Of a DNA stretch of 64,000 nucleotides, positions 9,536-18,358 are shown one piece after another. The notes under the pieces were generated by a model. It saw only the letters and a list, made by a program, of their open reading frames with translations, made no database searches and was not told the origin of the DNA. The stretch spans positions 4,335,021 to 4,399,020 of the forward strand of contig NZ_CP011930.1 in assembly GCF_001040945.1 (NCBI RefSeq), read 5' to 3'. The translations under genes were made by a program, and so were the position numbers. Position 1 is the stretch's first letter. The number at the start of each line of letters is the position of its first letter. Source of the stretch: Herbaspirillum seropedicae. GTDB taxonomy: Bacteria; Pseudomonadota; Gammaproteobacteria; Burkholderiales; Burkholderiaceae_D.

Positions 9536-10387
9536 TTATTTCTCGGAATCGACCAGGCCCTTGACGAACCATTTCTGCATCACCACCACTACCAGCCCGG
9601 GTGGGAGCATGGCCAGGATCATGGTGGCCATCACCAGGTTCCATTCCACCGCCGAATCGCCGCCGGAGATGAGCGTCTTGATGCCGATGCCGATGGGATA
9701 CATGCTGGTGTCGGTGGCGATGATGAGCGGCCACAGGTACTGGTTCCAGCCATAGATGAACATGATCACGAACAGCGCAATGACATTGGTGCGCGACAGC
9801 GGCCACAGCACATCCTTGAGGAAGCGCAGCGGCCCTGCCCCATCGATGCGCGCCGCTTCTGCCAGCTCGTCGGGCACCGTCAGGAAGAACTGGCGGAACA
9901 GGAAGGTGGCCGTGGCCGAGGCGATCAGCGGCACGCTCAGGCCGGCATAGCTATTGAGCATGCCCAGGTCGGACACCACCTGGTAGGTCGGCGTGATGCG
10001 CACCTCGACCGGCAGCATCAGGGTGACGAAGATCATCCAGAAGAACAGGCCGCGCCCGGGAAAACGGAAATACACGATGGCAAAGGCCGACAGCATCGAA
10101 ATCGAAATCTTGCCGATGGCGATGATGAGCGCCGTGGCCAGACTCACCCACAGCATGTGCAGCACCGGCGGGGCGGTGACCTGGCCGGCGGCGCCCTTGA
10201 AGAGCACGGTACTGTAGTTGTTCATGAATTCCCCGCCCGGCGCCAGCGACAGCGGCGACAACGCCGATTGCTCGGCGCTCTGGGTACTGGCCACGAAAGC
10301 CACATAGAGCGGGAAGAACACAATGAGCACGCCCAGCACCAGCACCACGTGACTGAGGAAATCGAGGATGGGACGGCGTTCGATCAT
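9536..10387 (-). CDS. ugpE: Glycerol-3-phosphate ABC transporter permease UgpE
   Basis: 283 aa with six hydrophobic segments. The ATPase-coupling EAA loop is visible as ELAEAARIDGAGPLRFLKDVLWPL. Second permease in the ugp order, 52 bp after ugpA and 34 bp before ugpC. The C-terminal MQKWFVKGLVDSEK is typical of MalG/UgpE permeases. Confidence 0.93.
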   Translation of the reverse strand: MIERRPILDFLSHVVLVLGVLIVFFPLYVAFVASTQSAEQSALSPLSLAPGGEFMNNYSTVLFKGAAGQVTAPPVLHMLWVSLATALIIAIGKISISMLSAFAIVYFRFPGRGLFFWMIFVTLMLPVEVRITPTYQVVSDLGMLNSYAGLSVPLIASATATFLFRQFFLTVPDELAEAARIDGAGPLRFLKDVLWPLSRTNVIALFVIMFIYGWNQYLWPLIIATDTSMYPIGIGIKTLISGGDSAVEWNLVMATMILAMLPPGLVVVVMQKWFVKGLVDSEK

Positions 10388-10439
10388 GCGCTCACCTCTG
10401 CACTGGGGAAGAAGAAAAGATCATTCATGTGGTCGGCCT

Positions 10440-11324
10440 TCATGCGTATTGCACTTTCTTTTCAACGTACTTGAACTGCACCACGGTCAGCAGGATCACC
10501 AGCGCCATCAGCACCACCGATTGCGCCGCCGAGCCGCCCAGGTCGCCGCCCTTGAAGCCATCCGAGAAGACCTTGTAGACCAGGATCTCGGTATCCTTGC
10601 CAGGACCGCCGTGGGTGGTGGCGTCGACGATGACGAAGGTATCGAAGAAGGCATAGACCACGTTGACCACGAAGAGGAAGAAGGTGGTCGGCGAGATCAG
10701 CGGGAAGACGATGGTAAAGAAGCGCTTGACCGGCCCCGCGCCATCGATGGCAGCGGCTTCGATGAGCGACTTGGGGATCGATTGCAGGCCGGCCAGGAAG
10801 AACAGGAAGTTGTAGCTGATCTGCTTCCAGATGGCGGCGATGACGATGAGGATCATGGCGTGGGTGCCATTGATCATGTAGTCCCACGGCAGGCCCAGCC
10901 AGCTCAGCACATGCGAGAGGATGCCCAGCGAGGGACTGAGCAGGAACATCCACAGCACCCCGACCACCACCGGCGAGACCGCATAGGGCCAGATCAGGAA
11001 GGTCTTGTAGATCGAAGCGCCGCGGCGTACGCGGTCGGCGAAGACCGCCAGCAGCAAGGACAGCGCCAATCCGAAGAAAGCCACCAGCGCCGAGAAGATG
11101 GCCGTGGTGCGGAAGGATTCCAGATAGGTCGGATCGCCGAAGAGGGTCTTGAAGTTGTCGAACCAGACGAATTCGGAATAGCCGCCAAAGGCATCCTGCA
11201 ACAGCATGGACTGGTACAACGCCTGCACCGCAGGCCAGAAGAAGAACAGCAAAGTGATGATGATCTGCGGTGCCACCAGCAGATAGGGCAACCACTTCGA
11301 GGTGAAGCGCGCGCGTTTTTCCAC
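10440..11324 (-). CDS. ugpA: Glycerol-3-phosphate ABC transporter permease UgpA
   Basis: 294 aa, MalF/UgpA type, with an EAA loop (SLIEAAAIDGAGPVKRFFTIVFPLISPT). Starts MEKRARFTSKWLPYLLVAPQ. It follows ugpB after a longer 175-bp gap containing an inverted repeat (GGAAGC at 11371-11376, GCTTCC at 11385-11390). Such gaps after the binding-protein gene often hold mRNA-stabilising stem-loops that raise binding-protein level over permease; that is inference here. Confidence 0.93.
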   Translation of the reverse strand: MEKRARFTSKWLPYLLVAPQIIITLLFFFWPAVQALYQSMLLQDAFGGYSEFVWFDNFKTLFGDPTYLESFRTTAIFSALVAFFGLALSLLLAVFADRVRRGASIYKTFLIWPYAVSPVVVGVLWMFLLSPSLGILSHVLSWLGLPWDYMINGTHAMILIVIAAIWKQISYNFLFFLAGLQSIPKSLIEAAAIDGAGPVKRFFTIVFPLISPTTFFLFVVNVVYAFFDTFVIVDATTHGGPGKDTEILVYKVFSDGFKGGDLGGSAAQSVVLMALVILLTVVQFKYVEKKVQYA

Positions 11325-11499
11325 GATCGTTCCAGCCAGGGATCGCCTGGCCGCAGAAGTTGGATGAATCGGAAGCGGATGTCAGCTTCCTGACATGGTC
11401 AAATGGAAGCCGGCGCTGCGCTCCGCGATCACTGAGCACATCGCCGGTTCCTGCCCCGTCACCGCGTTCAGGCGGGACGGAGCACCTTACCAAAAGGAA

Positions 11500-12813
11500 T
11501 TACTGGTTGCCCTTGTTGGCCTTCTCGAAGCGGGCCAGCAGTTCATCGCCGCGCTTGACGGCCGAGTCCAGGGCGTCCTTGGCGCTCTTCTTGCCGGTCC
11601 AGACGTTTTCCAGTTCTTCGTCGAAGACCGTGCGGACCTGGGCGTAGTTGCCCAGGCGCAGGCCGCGCGACTTCTCGGTGGTCTTGACGATCATCTGCTT
11701 GACCGCCACGTCGGTGCCTGGATTGCGCTCATAGAAGCCGGAGCTCTTGGTTAGCTCGTAGGCAGCCTTGGTGACCGGCAGGTAGCCGGTGTCCTGGTGC
11801 CACTTGGCGGCCACTTCCGGCTTGGACAGATAGCTGAAGAACTTCGCCACGCCCTTGTATTCGTCGGCCTTCTTGCCGTTCATCACCCACAGCGAGGCGC
11901 CGCCGATGACAGTGTTCTGCGGTGCGCCCTGCACATCGTTGTAATACGGCAGGGTGGCCACGCCGAACTTGAACTTGGCGTTCTTGCGGATATCGGCATA
12001 GGCCGAGGACGAGCCGGTGATGATGGCGCATTCGCCCGCGTTGAACTTGGCGTTGGCCTCGTCCTTGCGACCGGCATAGGTGAAGTAGCCCTGCTTGGCC
12101 CAGTTCGACAGGTTCTCGATGTGGCGCACGTGCAGGGGGCTGTTCATCTTCAGGCGGGCGTCCAGGCCGCCGAAGCCGTTGTTCTTGGTCGCCAGCTCGA
12201 CGTTATGCCAGGTTGAAAACGATTCCAAATGCACCCAGGATTGCCAGGTCGTGGTGTAGGCGCACGCGGCGCCGCTGGCCTTGATCTTGGCGGCCATGCC
12301 GACGAATTCCTGCCAGGTCACGGGTGGCTTTTCCGGGTCCAGGCCAGCCTTGGCGAACATGTCCTTGTTGTAGAACATGATGGTGGTGGAGCTGTTGAAG
12401 GGGAAGGACATCATGCCCTTGGGGGTCGAGTAGTAACCCGCCACCGCCGGCACATAGGCATTCTGGTCGAACTTCTCGCCGGCCTGGTGCATGACTTCAT
12501 AGACCGGCTTGACCGCGCCCTTGGCGTAGATCATGGTGGCCGTGCCCACTTCGAACACCTGCAGGATGGCGGGCGCATTGCCGGCGCGATAGGCGGCGAT
12601 GGCCGCCGACATCGATTCGTCGTAGGTCCCCTTGTAGACCGGCACGATCTTGTAATCGCCCTGGGTCTTGTTGAAGTCGTCGGCCAGGGCATTGACGCGC
12701 TCGCCCAGGGCGCCGGTCATGGAATGCCACCAGGTGATCGCGGTAGCGGCGAAGGCAGAGGAAGTGATCGTCGCCAGGACACCGGTCGCGATCAGCGTTT
12801 TCATCATGTTCAT
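11500..12813 (-). CDS. ugpB: Periplasmic glycerol-3-phosphate-binding protein UgpB
   Basis: 437 aa from ATG 12813 (MNMMKTLIATG); the frame extends to 12996 but only the internal start gives a secretion signal. Residues 1-22 are a Sec signal peptide ending SSAFA before ATAITWWHSM. The mature part is an extracellular solute-binding family 1 protein; WWHSMTG and the later SSSAYADIRK stretch match UgpB. First gene of ugpBAEC. A candidate Pho box lies 48-65 bp upstream, consistent with phosphate-starvation control as known for E. coli ugp. Confidence 0.94.
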   Translation of the reverse strand: MNMMKTLIATGVLATITSSAFAATAITWWHSMTGALGERVNALADDFNKTQGDYKIVPVYKGTYDESMSAAIAAYRAGNAPAILQVFEVGTATMIYAKGAVKPVYEVMHQAGEKFDQNAYVPAVAGYYSTPKGMMSFPFNSSTTIMFYNKDMFAKAGLDPEKPPVTWQEFVGMAAKIKASGAACAYTTTWQSWVHLESFSTWHNVELATKNNGFGGLDARLKMNSPLHVRHIENLSNWAKQGYFTYAGRKDEANAKFNAGECAIITGSSSAYADIRKNAKFKFGVATLPYYNDVQGAPQNTVIGGASLWVMNGKKADEYKGVAKFFSYLSKPEVAAKWHQDTGYLPVTKAAYELTKSSGFYERNPGTDVAVKQMIVKTTEKSRGLRLGNYAQVRTVFDEELENVWTGKKSAKDALDSAVKRGDELLARFEKANKGNQ

Positions 12814-12844
12814 CAGAGGGGACCTCTCGAAAAAATGGGTTTTG

Positions 12845-12878
12845 ATGCTAACAACGCTCCATGACAGCCGCGTTACAT
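12845..12878 (-). promoter_or_regulatory. Candidate Pho box and -10 element of ugpB
   Basis: On the minus strand: ATGTAAC-GCGG-CTGTCAT (12878 to 12861). The second 7-mer is a perfect PhoB half-site, the first a 4 of 7 match at correct 11-bp periodicity. Ten bases later comes TAGCAT (12850-12845), which matches the -10 consensus at 4 of 6 and sits where PhoB-dependent promoters have it. The rest of the 307-bp gap 12814-13120 holds the ubiA promoter and an AT-rich stretch near 12950. Confidence 0.55.
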
Positions 12879-13087
12879 TAGCCGCCCTGCCCGCCCAGGG
12901 CAAAGGAATTGCACGCGGCAATGCAGCACAAACAGGGAATGTCTCGAAAAAATTTATTACTTTTTTATAAGAGCGGTGGATTGGAACACAGCTCATACCG
13001 TCTTGCGCACTCCAGCCTTTGCACCTTGTCAGCAGCCTGCCAGGCAGGCCAATAAAAGCACGACAGTGCTAAAACGGTCACGCGAAT

Positions 13088-13093
13088 TATAAT
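13088..13093 (+). promoter_or_regulatory. -10 element of ubiA
   Basis: Exact TATAAT 28 bp before the ubiA start codon, without a convincing -35 hexamer. A GCCTGC-cag-GCAGGC palindrome lies at 13035-13049, where an activator or repressor could bind. Confidence 0.5.
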
Positions 13094-13120
13094 GCGGACT
13101 TTCGATTTTGCGGACATTCC

Positions 13121-13975
13121 ATGGACAGGCTCAGGCTCTACGCGCTGCTGGTGCGCGCCCACAAACCCATCGGCATCCTGCTCTTGCTGTGGCCGACCTT
13201 GATTGCGCTATGGCTGGCAGCAGGCGGCGTGCCGGACTGGCGCATCCTGGTGATCTACATTGTGGGTACGGTGCTGATGCGTTCCGCCGGCTGCGCCATC
13301 AATGACTATGCCGACCGCAACTTCGACCGCCATGTGAAGCGCACCGAACAGCGCCCCCTGACCTCCGGCAAGATCAAGTCGTGGGAAGCCCTGATGGTGG
13401 CGGGCGTGCTGGCGCTGGTATCGTTCCTGCTGATCCTGCCGCTCAATGCGCTCACCTTGCAGCTGTCGGTGGCGGCCGTCATCATTGCCGGCACCTATCC
13501 GTATTTCAAGCGCTTCTTCGCCATTCCCCAGGCCTACCTGGGCATTGCCTTCGGCTTTGGCATCCCGATGGGCTTTGCCAGCGTGACCGGCACGGTGCCG
13601 CTGGCGGCCTGGGTGCTGCTGGTGGCCAACATCTTCTGGGCGGTGGCCTATGACACCGAGTACGCCATGGTGGACCGCGACGACGACCTCAAGATCGGCA
13701 TCAAGACCTCAGCCATCACCTTCGGCCGCTACGACGTGGCCGCGGTCATGCTGTGCTACGCAGTGGCGCTGGCGCTGATCTGGATGGTCGGCCTGCAATA
13801 CGGACTGGGGCTGTGGTTTTCGGCCGGCATGCTGGTGGCCTGCGGCTTCGCCGTGTATCACTACACCTTGATCCGCGAGCGCGACCGTATGCGCTGCTTC
13901 GCGGCCTTCAACAACAACAACTGGCTGGGCGCGGCGATCTTCGCCGGCGTCGCGCTGGATTACCTGATGCGCTGA
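13121..13975 (+). CDS. ubiA: 4-hydroxybenzoate octaprenyltransferase UbiA
   Basis: 284 aa integral membrane prenyltransferase with 7-9 hydrophobic segments. First Asp-rich motif NDYADRNFD (61-69) and second motif [12 protein letters not shown] with following KIGIKT bind the Mg-prenyl diphosphate. It attaches the polyprenyl tail to 4-hydroxybenzoate in ubiquinone synthesis at the inner membrane. No ubiC lies beside it. The methyltransferase gene follows 29 bp after its stop and may be co-transcribed. Confidence 0.96.
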   Translation: MDRLRLYALLVRAHKPIGILLLLWPTLIALWLAAGGVPDWRILVIYIVGTVLMRSAGCAINDYADRNFDRHVKRTEQRPLTSGKIKSWEALMVAGVLALVSFLLILPLNALTLQLSVAAVIIAGTYPYFKRFFAIPQAYLGIAFGFGIPMGFASVTGTVPLAAWVLLVANIFWAVAYDTEYAMVDRDDDLKIGIKTSAITFGRYDVAAVMLCYAVALALIWMVGLQYGLGLWFSAGMLVACGFAVYHYTLIRERDRMRCFAAFNNNNWLGAAIFAGVALDYLMR

Positions 13976-14004
13976 GGCGCTCACGCACGGCTACGGGAGA
14001 CGAG

Positions 14005-14664
14005 ATGGAAGCAGAATTCTGGCTGGAACGCTGGCGCGACGGGCGCACCCATTTTCACCAGTCGCGGGTGACGCCGCTGCTGCAGAAGTATTGGCCGTCA
14101 CTGGCGCTGCCCGCCGGAAGCACCGTGCTGGTCCCCCTGTGCGGCAAGTCGCTGGACATGCTGTGGCTGGCCGAACAGGGCCATCGCGTGCTGGGTGTGG
14201 AGTTGTCGGAACTGGCCATCACCCAGTTCTTCAGCGAGCACCAGCTGGTTCCGTTGGTGCATGAGAGCGCGCAAGGCCGTCATTACGTGGCCGGCAACAT
14301 CGAACTGATCTGCGGTGACATCTTCGCGCTGGAAGAGGCGACCCTGGCCGCCTGCGCCGGGGCCTACGACCGCGCCGCCCTGATCGCCCTGCCCCCGGCC
14401 ATGCGTGCGCGCTACGTGACCGAGGTCTATGGCAGGCTGCCCGCCCAGGCGCGCAGCCTGCTCATTACCTTGGAATACGACCAGCAGAAGATGGACGGCC
14501 CGCCGTTTTCGGTGAGCGAGGAAGAAGTGCTGCGCCTGTATGCCCCGCACAGCGAAGCCCAGGCCATCGACCGGCGCGACATCCTGGACAAGGAACCCAA
14601 GTTCCTGGAACGTGGCTTGAGCGCCCTGGAGACGGTGGTCTATCGCTTGCAGCGGCGGGAATGA
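14005..14664 (+). CDS. tpm: Thiopurine S-methyltransferase
   Basis: 219 aa from ATG 14005 with GGGAG upstream (the open frame extends back to 13753 inside ubiA, but that is out of context). Class I SAM methyltransferase: [15 protein letters not shown] at the N-terminus, SAM loop [20 protein letters not shown], and [17 protein letters not shown]. Bacterial TPMTs methylate thiols and also selenium/tellurium oxyanions, the likely physiological role being detoxification. Confidence 0.92.
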   Translation: MEAEFWLERWRDGRTHFHQSRVTPLLQKYWPSLALPAGSTVLVPLCGKSLDMLWLAEQGHRVLGVELSELAITQFFSEHQLVPLVHESAQGRHYVAGNIELICGDIFALEEATLAACAGAYDRAALIALPPAMRARYVTEVYGRLPAQARSLLITLEYDQQKMDGPPFSVSEEEVLRLYAPHSEAQAIDRRDILDKEPKFLERGLSALETVVYRLQRRE

Positions 14665-14712
14665 ATCGAAGGCGGCCAGCGCATCAGCCAGGCTGCCAGG
14701 GCCATTGGGAGC

Positions 14713-15075
14713 TCATGCGACGTGACGCTGTAGATCATCGAGTTTGATTTCCACCGTGTGCTTGCCGCCTTGCTGGACGCTCTTGTCGCTGGCATTGGCC
14801 ACGGCGCTCAGAATCGCCTTGATCTCAGCATCGGCGAAGCGCCGCAGGGCTTCGCGCATTAGCGGCTGGTAACCGATATTGTGGATGCGGGCGATCTGCT
14901 TGAAGGTCTCGATCAGGTCGCGATCAAGGCGGATGGAGATCGCTTGCATGCCTTGGGCCTCATCAATTTCCCGCTCCAACTCTGCCGATGCACGCTTGAC
15001 GTAGCGCGCATCCCGGCCCAAGGTGCCAGATTCCCAGTTTTCAACACTACCTTTGATCTTCTTCGGAGCTGTCAT
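14713..15075 (-). CDS. CopG/BrnA-like antitoxin
   Basis: 120 aa from ATG 15075, which has an excellent GAGGAG site. An alternative ATG at 15117 would overlap the upstream gene's stop as ATGA and add 14 residues, so translational coupling is possible. The middle (about 55-90: AISIRLDRDLIETFKQIARIHNIGYQPLMREALRRF) is a ribbon-helix-helix pattern. The gene lies directly downstream of a small toxin-like gene, as in brnTA-type modules with toxin first. It probably autorepresses the pair. Confidence 0.75.
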   Translation of the reverse strand: MTAPKKIKGSVENWESGTLGRDARYVKRASAELEREIDEAQGMQAISIRLDRDLIETFKQIARIHNIGYQPLMREALRRFADAEIKAILSAVANASDKSVQQGGKHTVEIKLDDLQRHVA

Positions 15076-15113
15076 TCGCTTCTCCTCAAATAGCGACGCC
15101 AAAACGACGCGCC

Positions 15114-15404
15114 TCATTTTCCATACTTCTCGTAGATCGCAATTTCGATCTCGTTAGGGTCGTAAGCCGTCTTGAGGTGGCGCGTCCCATTCTTGAACAC
15201 ATAAACGATCTTCAACAGCCGACCGGCGTGCGTCTCGGCAATAAACCACAGCGTCGGCGGATCGGTCTGATTATCTTCGCGCTCATCCAGAAGATTGACG
15301 CCGCACTTGTTGACGAAGCACTCAGCAATCTCCTCTTCGCTGACCGGCGGCACTTTCTTGTTCAGCTTGGCGCGCACCCCAAGGGAGATAGACAAAGCCC
15401 CCAT
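15114..15404 (-). CDS. BrnT-like putative toxin of a type II toxin-antitoxin pair
   Basis: 96 aa basic/acidic mixed protein: PPVSEEEIAECFVNKCG, DPPTLWFIAETHAGRLLKIVYVF, KTAYDPNEIEIAIYEKYGK. This pattern matches a family often mislabelled ADP-ribosyl-(dinitrogen reductase) hydrolase and, by context, is BrnT/RelE-like. Gene order toxin then RHH antitoxin supports a TA module. Toxicity is not proven from sequence. Confidence 0.65.
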   Translation of the reverse strand: MGALSISLGVRAKLNKKVPPVSEEEIAECFVNKCGVNLLDEREDNQTDPPTLWFIAETHAGRLLKIVYVFKNGTRHLKTAYDPNEIEIAIYEKYGK

Positions 15405-15687
15405 CTTTCACCTCATCATGTATATACATAACAATCGCTCGAACATCAAGACCATTTCACTCAACCCTCTTAAAAGCCATAATTCATGCCATTTTGCGAG
15501 GAAAGAAGATGTTCAGAATTCTATTTGTATATACAAGATTTCCGACCAAAAGGACGAAGCTAGGGCGAATGCCTCGCATGAATACGAGGCATGAACTCAG
15601 TGAGATTGCTTAACGGGATCGGATCGAGTGAGCAGGCAGGCTTTGCGCTCAGAAAAAGGCGTTGGAGCCCATGTTGATGAACAGGCC
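15405..15687. other. AT-richer spacer beside the toxin-antitoxin pair
   Basis: 283 bp without a convincing gene. It contains the TA promoter region (tgtatatac and similar AT-rich words near 15420 and 15526) and a perfect hairpin ATGCCTCG (15569-15576) / CGAGGCAT (15585-15592) with an 8-nt loop. Base composition is visibly lower in GC than the flanks, consistent with a horizontally acquired TA module. Confidence 0.4.
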
Positions 15688-15915
15688 CTAGACCTCAGCC
15701 GTGGTCCGCACCACCGTCACCCGGCTGATGAAGAACTCATCCTCCACCACCACGCGAAACGGTACGGCGGCGACGTTGAAGCCGGGGCCGCCTTCGTCGT
15801 CCCATACCTGGGCCAGCGCGTCGAACTCGCGCGGGCTCATCTGCAGCATCTGGGCGCTGATCACGAAGGTCGCGCCTGGCTTCTGTTTCCTGACGATGTC
15901 TTCCAGCTTGGCCAT
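15688..15915 (-). CDS. Small hypothetical protein
   Basis: 75 aa from ATG 15915 (MAKLEDIVRKQKPGATF). A longer start at 15954 would overlap the upstream lipoprotein gene by 4 nt. Soluble, mixed charge, no motif I recognise; the segment MSPREFDALAQVWDDEGGPGFNV looks structured. It follows the LysM lipoprotein on the same strand and may be the last gene of the proC operon. Confidence 0.6.
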   Translation of the reverse strand: MAKLEDIVRKQKPGATFVISAQMLQMSPREFDALAQVWDDEGGPGFNVAAVPFRVVVEDEFFISRVTVVRTTAEV

Positions 15916-15950
15916 CGAATGTCCTGACTCTCTTCTCTGTTGCGCCGGTC

Positions 15951-16715
15951 TCAACGCGCCGGCAGCACGGCCATCACGTTGATCGGCTTGCCATTGCGGC
16001 GGATCTCGAAATACAGCTTGACCTTGTTGGTGTCGCTGTTGCCCATGGTGGCGATCTGCTGGCCACGGGTGACGGTCTGGCCTTCCTTGACCAGGATGGT
16101 CTTGTTGTGCGCATAGACCGACAGCAGCTGCGGGGTGTGCTTGATGATGACCATGTTGCCGTAACCACGGATGCCATGGCCGGCGTACGTCACCTTGCCG
16201 GCAGCGGCAGCCACCACCGACTGTCCTTCGCTGCCGATGATGTCGATGCCTTTCTTGTAGCTGTCCGCACTCGGGGCGGACTTGCCGGCGGTCGGCCAGC
16301 TCCAGTCGACCTTGGCCTCGGCGCCGGCCGGCGCGTCGTCATCCTGGGGCTTGGCCGCCGGCTTGGCGGTCGGACGGCTGGGCGCGGGCTTGCGCGAGCC
16401 CGAGCCCGATGCCGACGGCGAGGAAGACGCCGCCGGACGCGGACTCTGCCCCGCGCCGGTGCGCGCCACCACACCCACAGGCGGACGCACCAGGATACGC
16501 TGGCCGACTTCCAGGTCGTCCGGATTGCGCAGGCGATTCCAGGTGCGCAGGTTGGCCGGGCTCTGGTCGAAGTCGCGCCCGATGCTGTAGAGGGTATCGC
16601 CGCGTTTGACGGTGTAGTAACCATCGCTGTCGGCGGTGGAGGCACAGCCCGCCAGCAACAGGACCAGGGCCAGCGGCAGCGCCGCCAGCGCGGTGGTTCG
16701 GTGGAACTGTCCCAT
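15951..16715 (-). CDS. LysM/M23 lipoprotein, NlpD-like amidase activator
   Basis: 254 aa. Lipoprotein signal with lipobox LLAGC (Cys24), a LysM peptidoglycan-binding domain (about 33-78: YYTVKRGDTLYSIGRDF), a Ser/Pro/Ala-rich linker (80-145) and a C-terminal M23 fold (about 155-253). The M23 zinc ligands are lost: YKKGIDI replaces the HxGxD-type motif and KLYFEIR replaces HLHFEIR. It is therefore probably a catalytically dead activator of cell-wall amidases, as known for NlpD/EnvC. Its ATG overlaps the proC stop (TGATG), indicating translational coupling. Confidence 0.88.
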   Translation of the reverse strand: MGQFHRTTALAALPLALVLLLAGCASTADSDGYYTVKRGDTLYSIGRDFDQSPANLRTWNRLRNPDDLEVGQRILVRPPVGVVARTGAGQSPRPAASSSPSASGSGSRKPAPSRPTAKPAAKPQDDDAPAGAEAKVDWSWPTAGKSAPSADSYKKGIDIIGSEGQSVVAAAAGKVTYAGHGIRGYGNMVIIKHTPQLLSVYAHNKTILVKEGQTVTRGQQIATMGNSDTNKVKLYFEIRRNGKPINVMAVLPAR

Positions 16716-17527
16716 CAGGCCTTGCCGAATTCGTCGCCCAGTTCCTTGCTGCGCACGGCGGCTGCCTGCAAGGCCTTGACGATGGCGTCTTTCACGCCCG
16801 ATTGCTCCAGGCTAGTGAGGGCCGCGTAGGTGGTGCCACCCTTGGAGGTGACGCGCTCGCGCAGGGTCGCCACCGATTCCTCGGAGCGGCGCGCCAGTTC
16901 GGTCGCACCCTCGAAGGTGGCCTTGGCCAGTTCCAGGCCCTCGGCAGGCGACAGGCCCAGCTGCGCAGCGGCCTGCTCCATCGCTTCCAGGAAGTAGAAC
17001 ACATACGCCGGGCCACTGCCCGAGACTGCCGTCACGGCATCGATCTGCGCTTCATCGGACAGCCACAGGGTCTGGCCGACCGCCTTGAGGATGGAATCGG
17101 CCTGCGCGCGCTGCAAGGTCGAGACCTTCTCATGCGGCACCAGGCCGGTGATGCCCTTGCCGATCAGGGCCGGGGTGTTGGGCATGGCGCGCACGATGGC
17201 TTCATGGCCATCCAGCCAGCGCGACAGGTCGACCATGCGGATACCCGCGGCGATCGACACCACCAGTTGCGCACCGATGAAGGGCTTGAGGCTGCCCACC
17301 ACGTCGCGCATCTGCTGCGGCTTGACCGCCAGCACCACTACGTCGGCGCTGGCCAGCGCGCCATCCATGGCTGGCGCCACCGAGACGCCGAACCGGTCCT
17401 TGAGCGAGGCCAGCGCCTGGGCATTGAGATCGACCACGTGGATGTCCTGGGCGGCGGCGACCTTGCCGACCAGTCCGCCGATCAAGGCCGCTGCCATGTT
17501 GCCGCCGCCGATAAACGCTATCTTCAC
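16715..17527 (-). CDS. proC: Pyrroline-5-carboxylate reductase ProC
   Basis: 270 aa. N-terminal Rossmann motif GGGNMAAALIGG, AVKPQQM, and the C-terminal dimerisation domain with VTAVSGSGPAYVFYFLEAM and the ERVTSKGGTTYAAL motif. Catalyses the last step of proline synthesis with NAD(P)H. Follows yggS (47 bp gap), the widespread yggS-proC pairing. Confidence 0.96.
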   Translation of the reverse strand: MKIAFIGGGNMAAALIGGLVGKVAAAQDIHVVDLNAQALASLKDRFGVSVAPAMDGALASADVVVLAVKPQQMRDVVGSLKPFIGAQLVVSIAAGIRMVDLSRWLDGHEAIVRAMPNTPALIGKGITGLVPHEKVSTLQRAQADSILKAVGQTLWLSDEAQIDAVTAVSGSGPAYVFYFLEAMEQAAAQLGLSPAEGLELAKATFEGATELARRSEESVATLRERVTSKGGTTYAALTSLEQSGVKDAIVKALQAAAVRSKELGDEFGKA

Positions 17528-17574
17528 TTCTGCTCCTTGTGTGTGCTTGCGCTGCTGCTATGTGATTGAAAAAT

Positions 17575-18276
17575 TCAGGCGTAGTGCCGCGCGCCGAAAA
17601 TGGCGCTGCCGATGCGCACGATGCTGGCCCCTTCGGCCACGGCCGCGTCCAGGTCGGCCGACATGCCCATGGAAAGAGTATCGAGCGCCAGCCCCTGGGC
17701 CTGCAATTGCGCCAACAGGCTACGCACCGCGGCAAAGGCGGCGCGCTGCTGCGTCACGTCCTCGCTGGGCGCGGGGATGGCCATGAGGCCGCGCAGCTTC
17801 AGGCCCGGCAATTGCGCCACCTGGGCGGCCACCGCAGGCAGTTCTGCGGGATCGAGGCCGCTCTTGCTGTCTTCGCCGCTGATATTGACCTGCAGGCAGA
17901 CATTGAGCGCGCCCAGCGCGGCTGGCCGCTGCTCCGAGAGCCGCTGGGCGATCTTGAGTCTATCCACCGAATGCACCCAGTCGAAGTGCTCGGCGATGGG
18001 CCGCGTCTTGTTGCTCTGGATGGGGCCGATGAAGTGCCATTGCAGAGGCACATCCGGCGCCAGCAGCGGCAGGGCCGCGATCTTCTCCAGCGCTTCCTGC
18101 AGGTAGTTCTCGCCAAAGGCGCGCTGCCCTGCCCGCACCGCCTCCAGCACCGCCTGCGGGCCGAAGGTCTTGGAGACAGCCAGCAGCTGCACCGCGCCAG
18201 CGGGCCGTCCGGCGCGCTCGGCGGCGGCGGCGATCTGCTGTTGTACGTGTTGTAAGTTCTGTGCGATTGACGACAT
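17575..18276 (-). CDS. yggS: PLP homeostasis protein YggS
   Basis: 233 aa single-domain TIM-barrel. PLP-binding Lys36 in LLAVSKTFG; FGENYLQEA, WHFIGPIQSNK and MGMSADLDAAVAEGASIVRIGSAIFG are family hallmarks. Buffers intracellular pyridoxal phosphate. It is divergent from the pilT-type gene, the common proC-yggS / pilT arrangement. Confidence 0.95.
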   Translation of the reverse strand: MSSIAQNLQHVQQQIAAAAERAGRPAGAVQLLAVSKTFGPQAVLEAVRAGQRAFGENYLQEALEKIAALPLLAPDVPLQWHFIGPIQSNKTRPIAEHFDWVHSVDRLKIAQRLSEQRPAALGALNVCLQVNISGEDSKSGLDPAELPAVAAQVAQLPGLKLRGLMAIPAPSEDVTQQRAAFAAVRSLLAQLQAQGLALDTLSMGMSADLDAAVAEGASIVRIGSAIFGARHYA

Positions 18277-18358
18277 AATCCGGGGCCGGGAGGGCTAGCC
18301 TGCGGGGAAATAAACAGATTGACGATGATTGACGATGTAATCCTCGCAAGGATTATAA

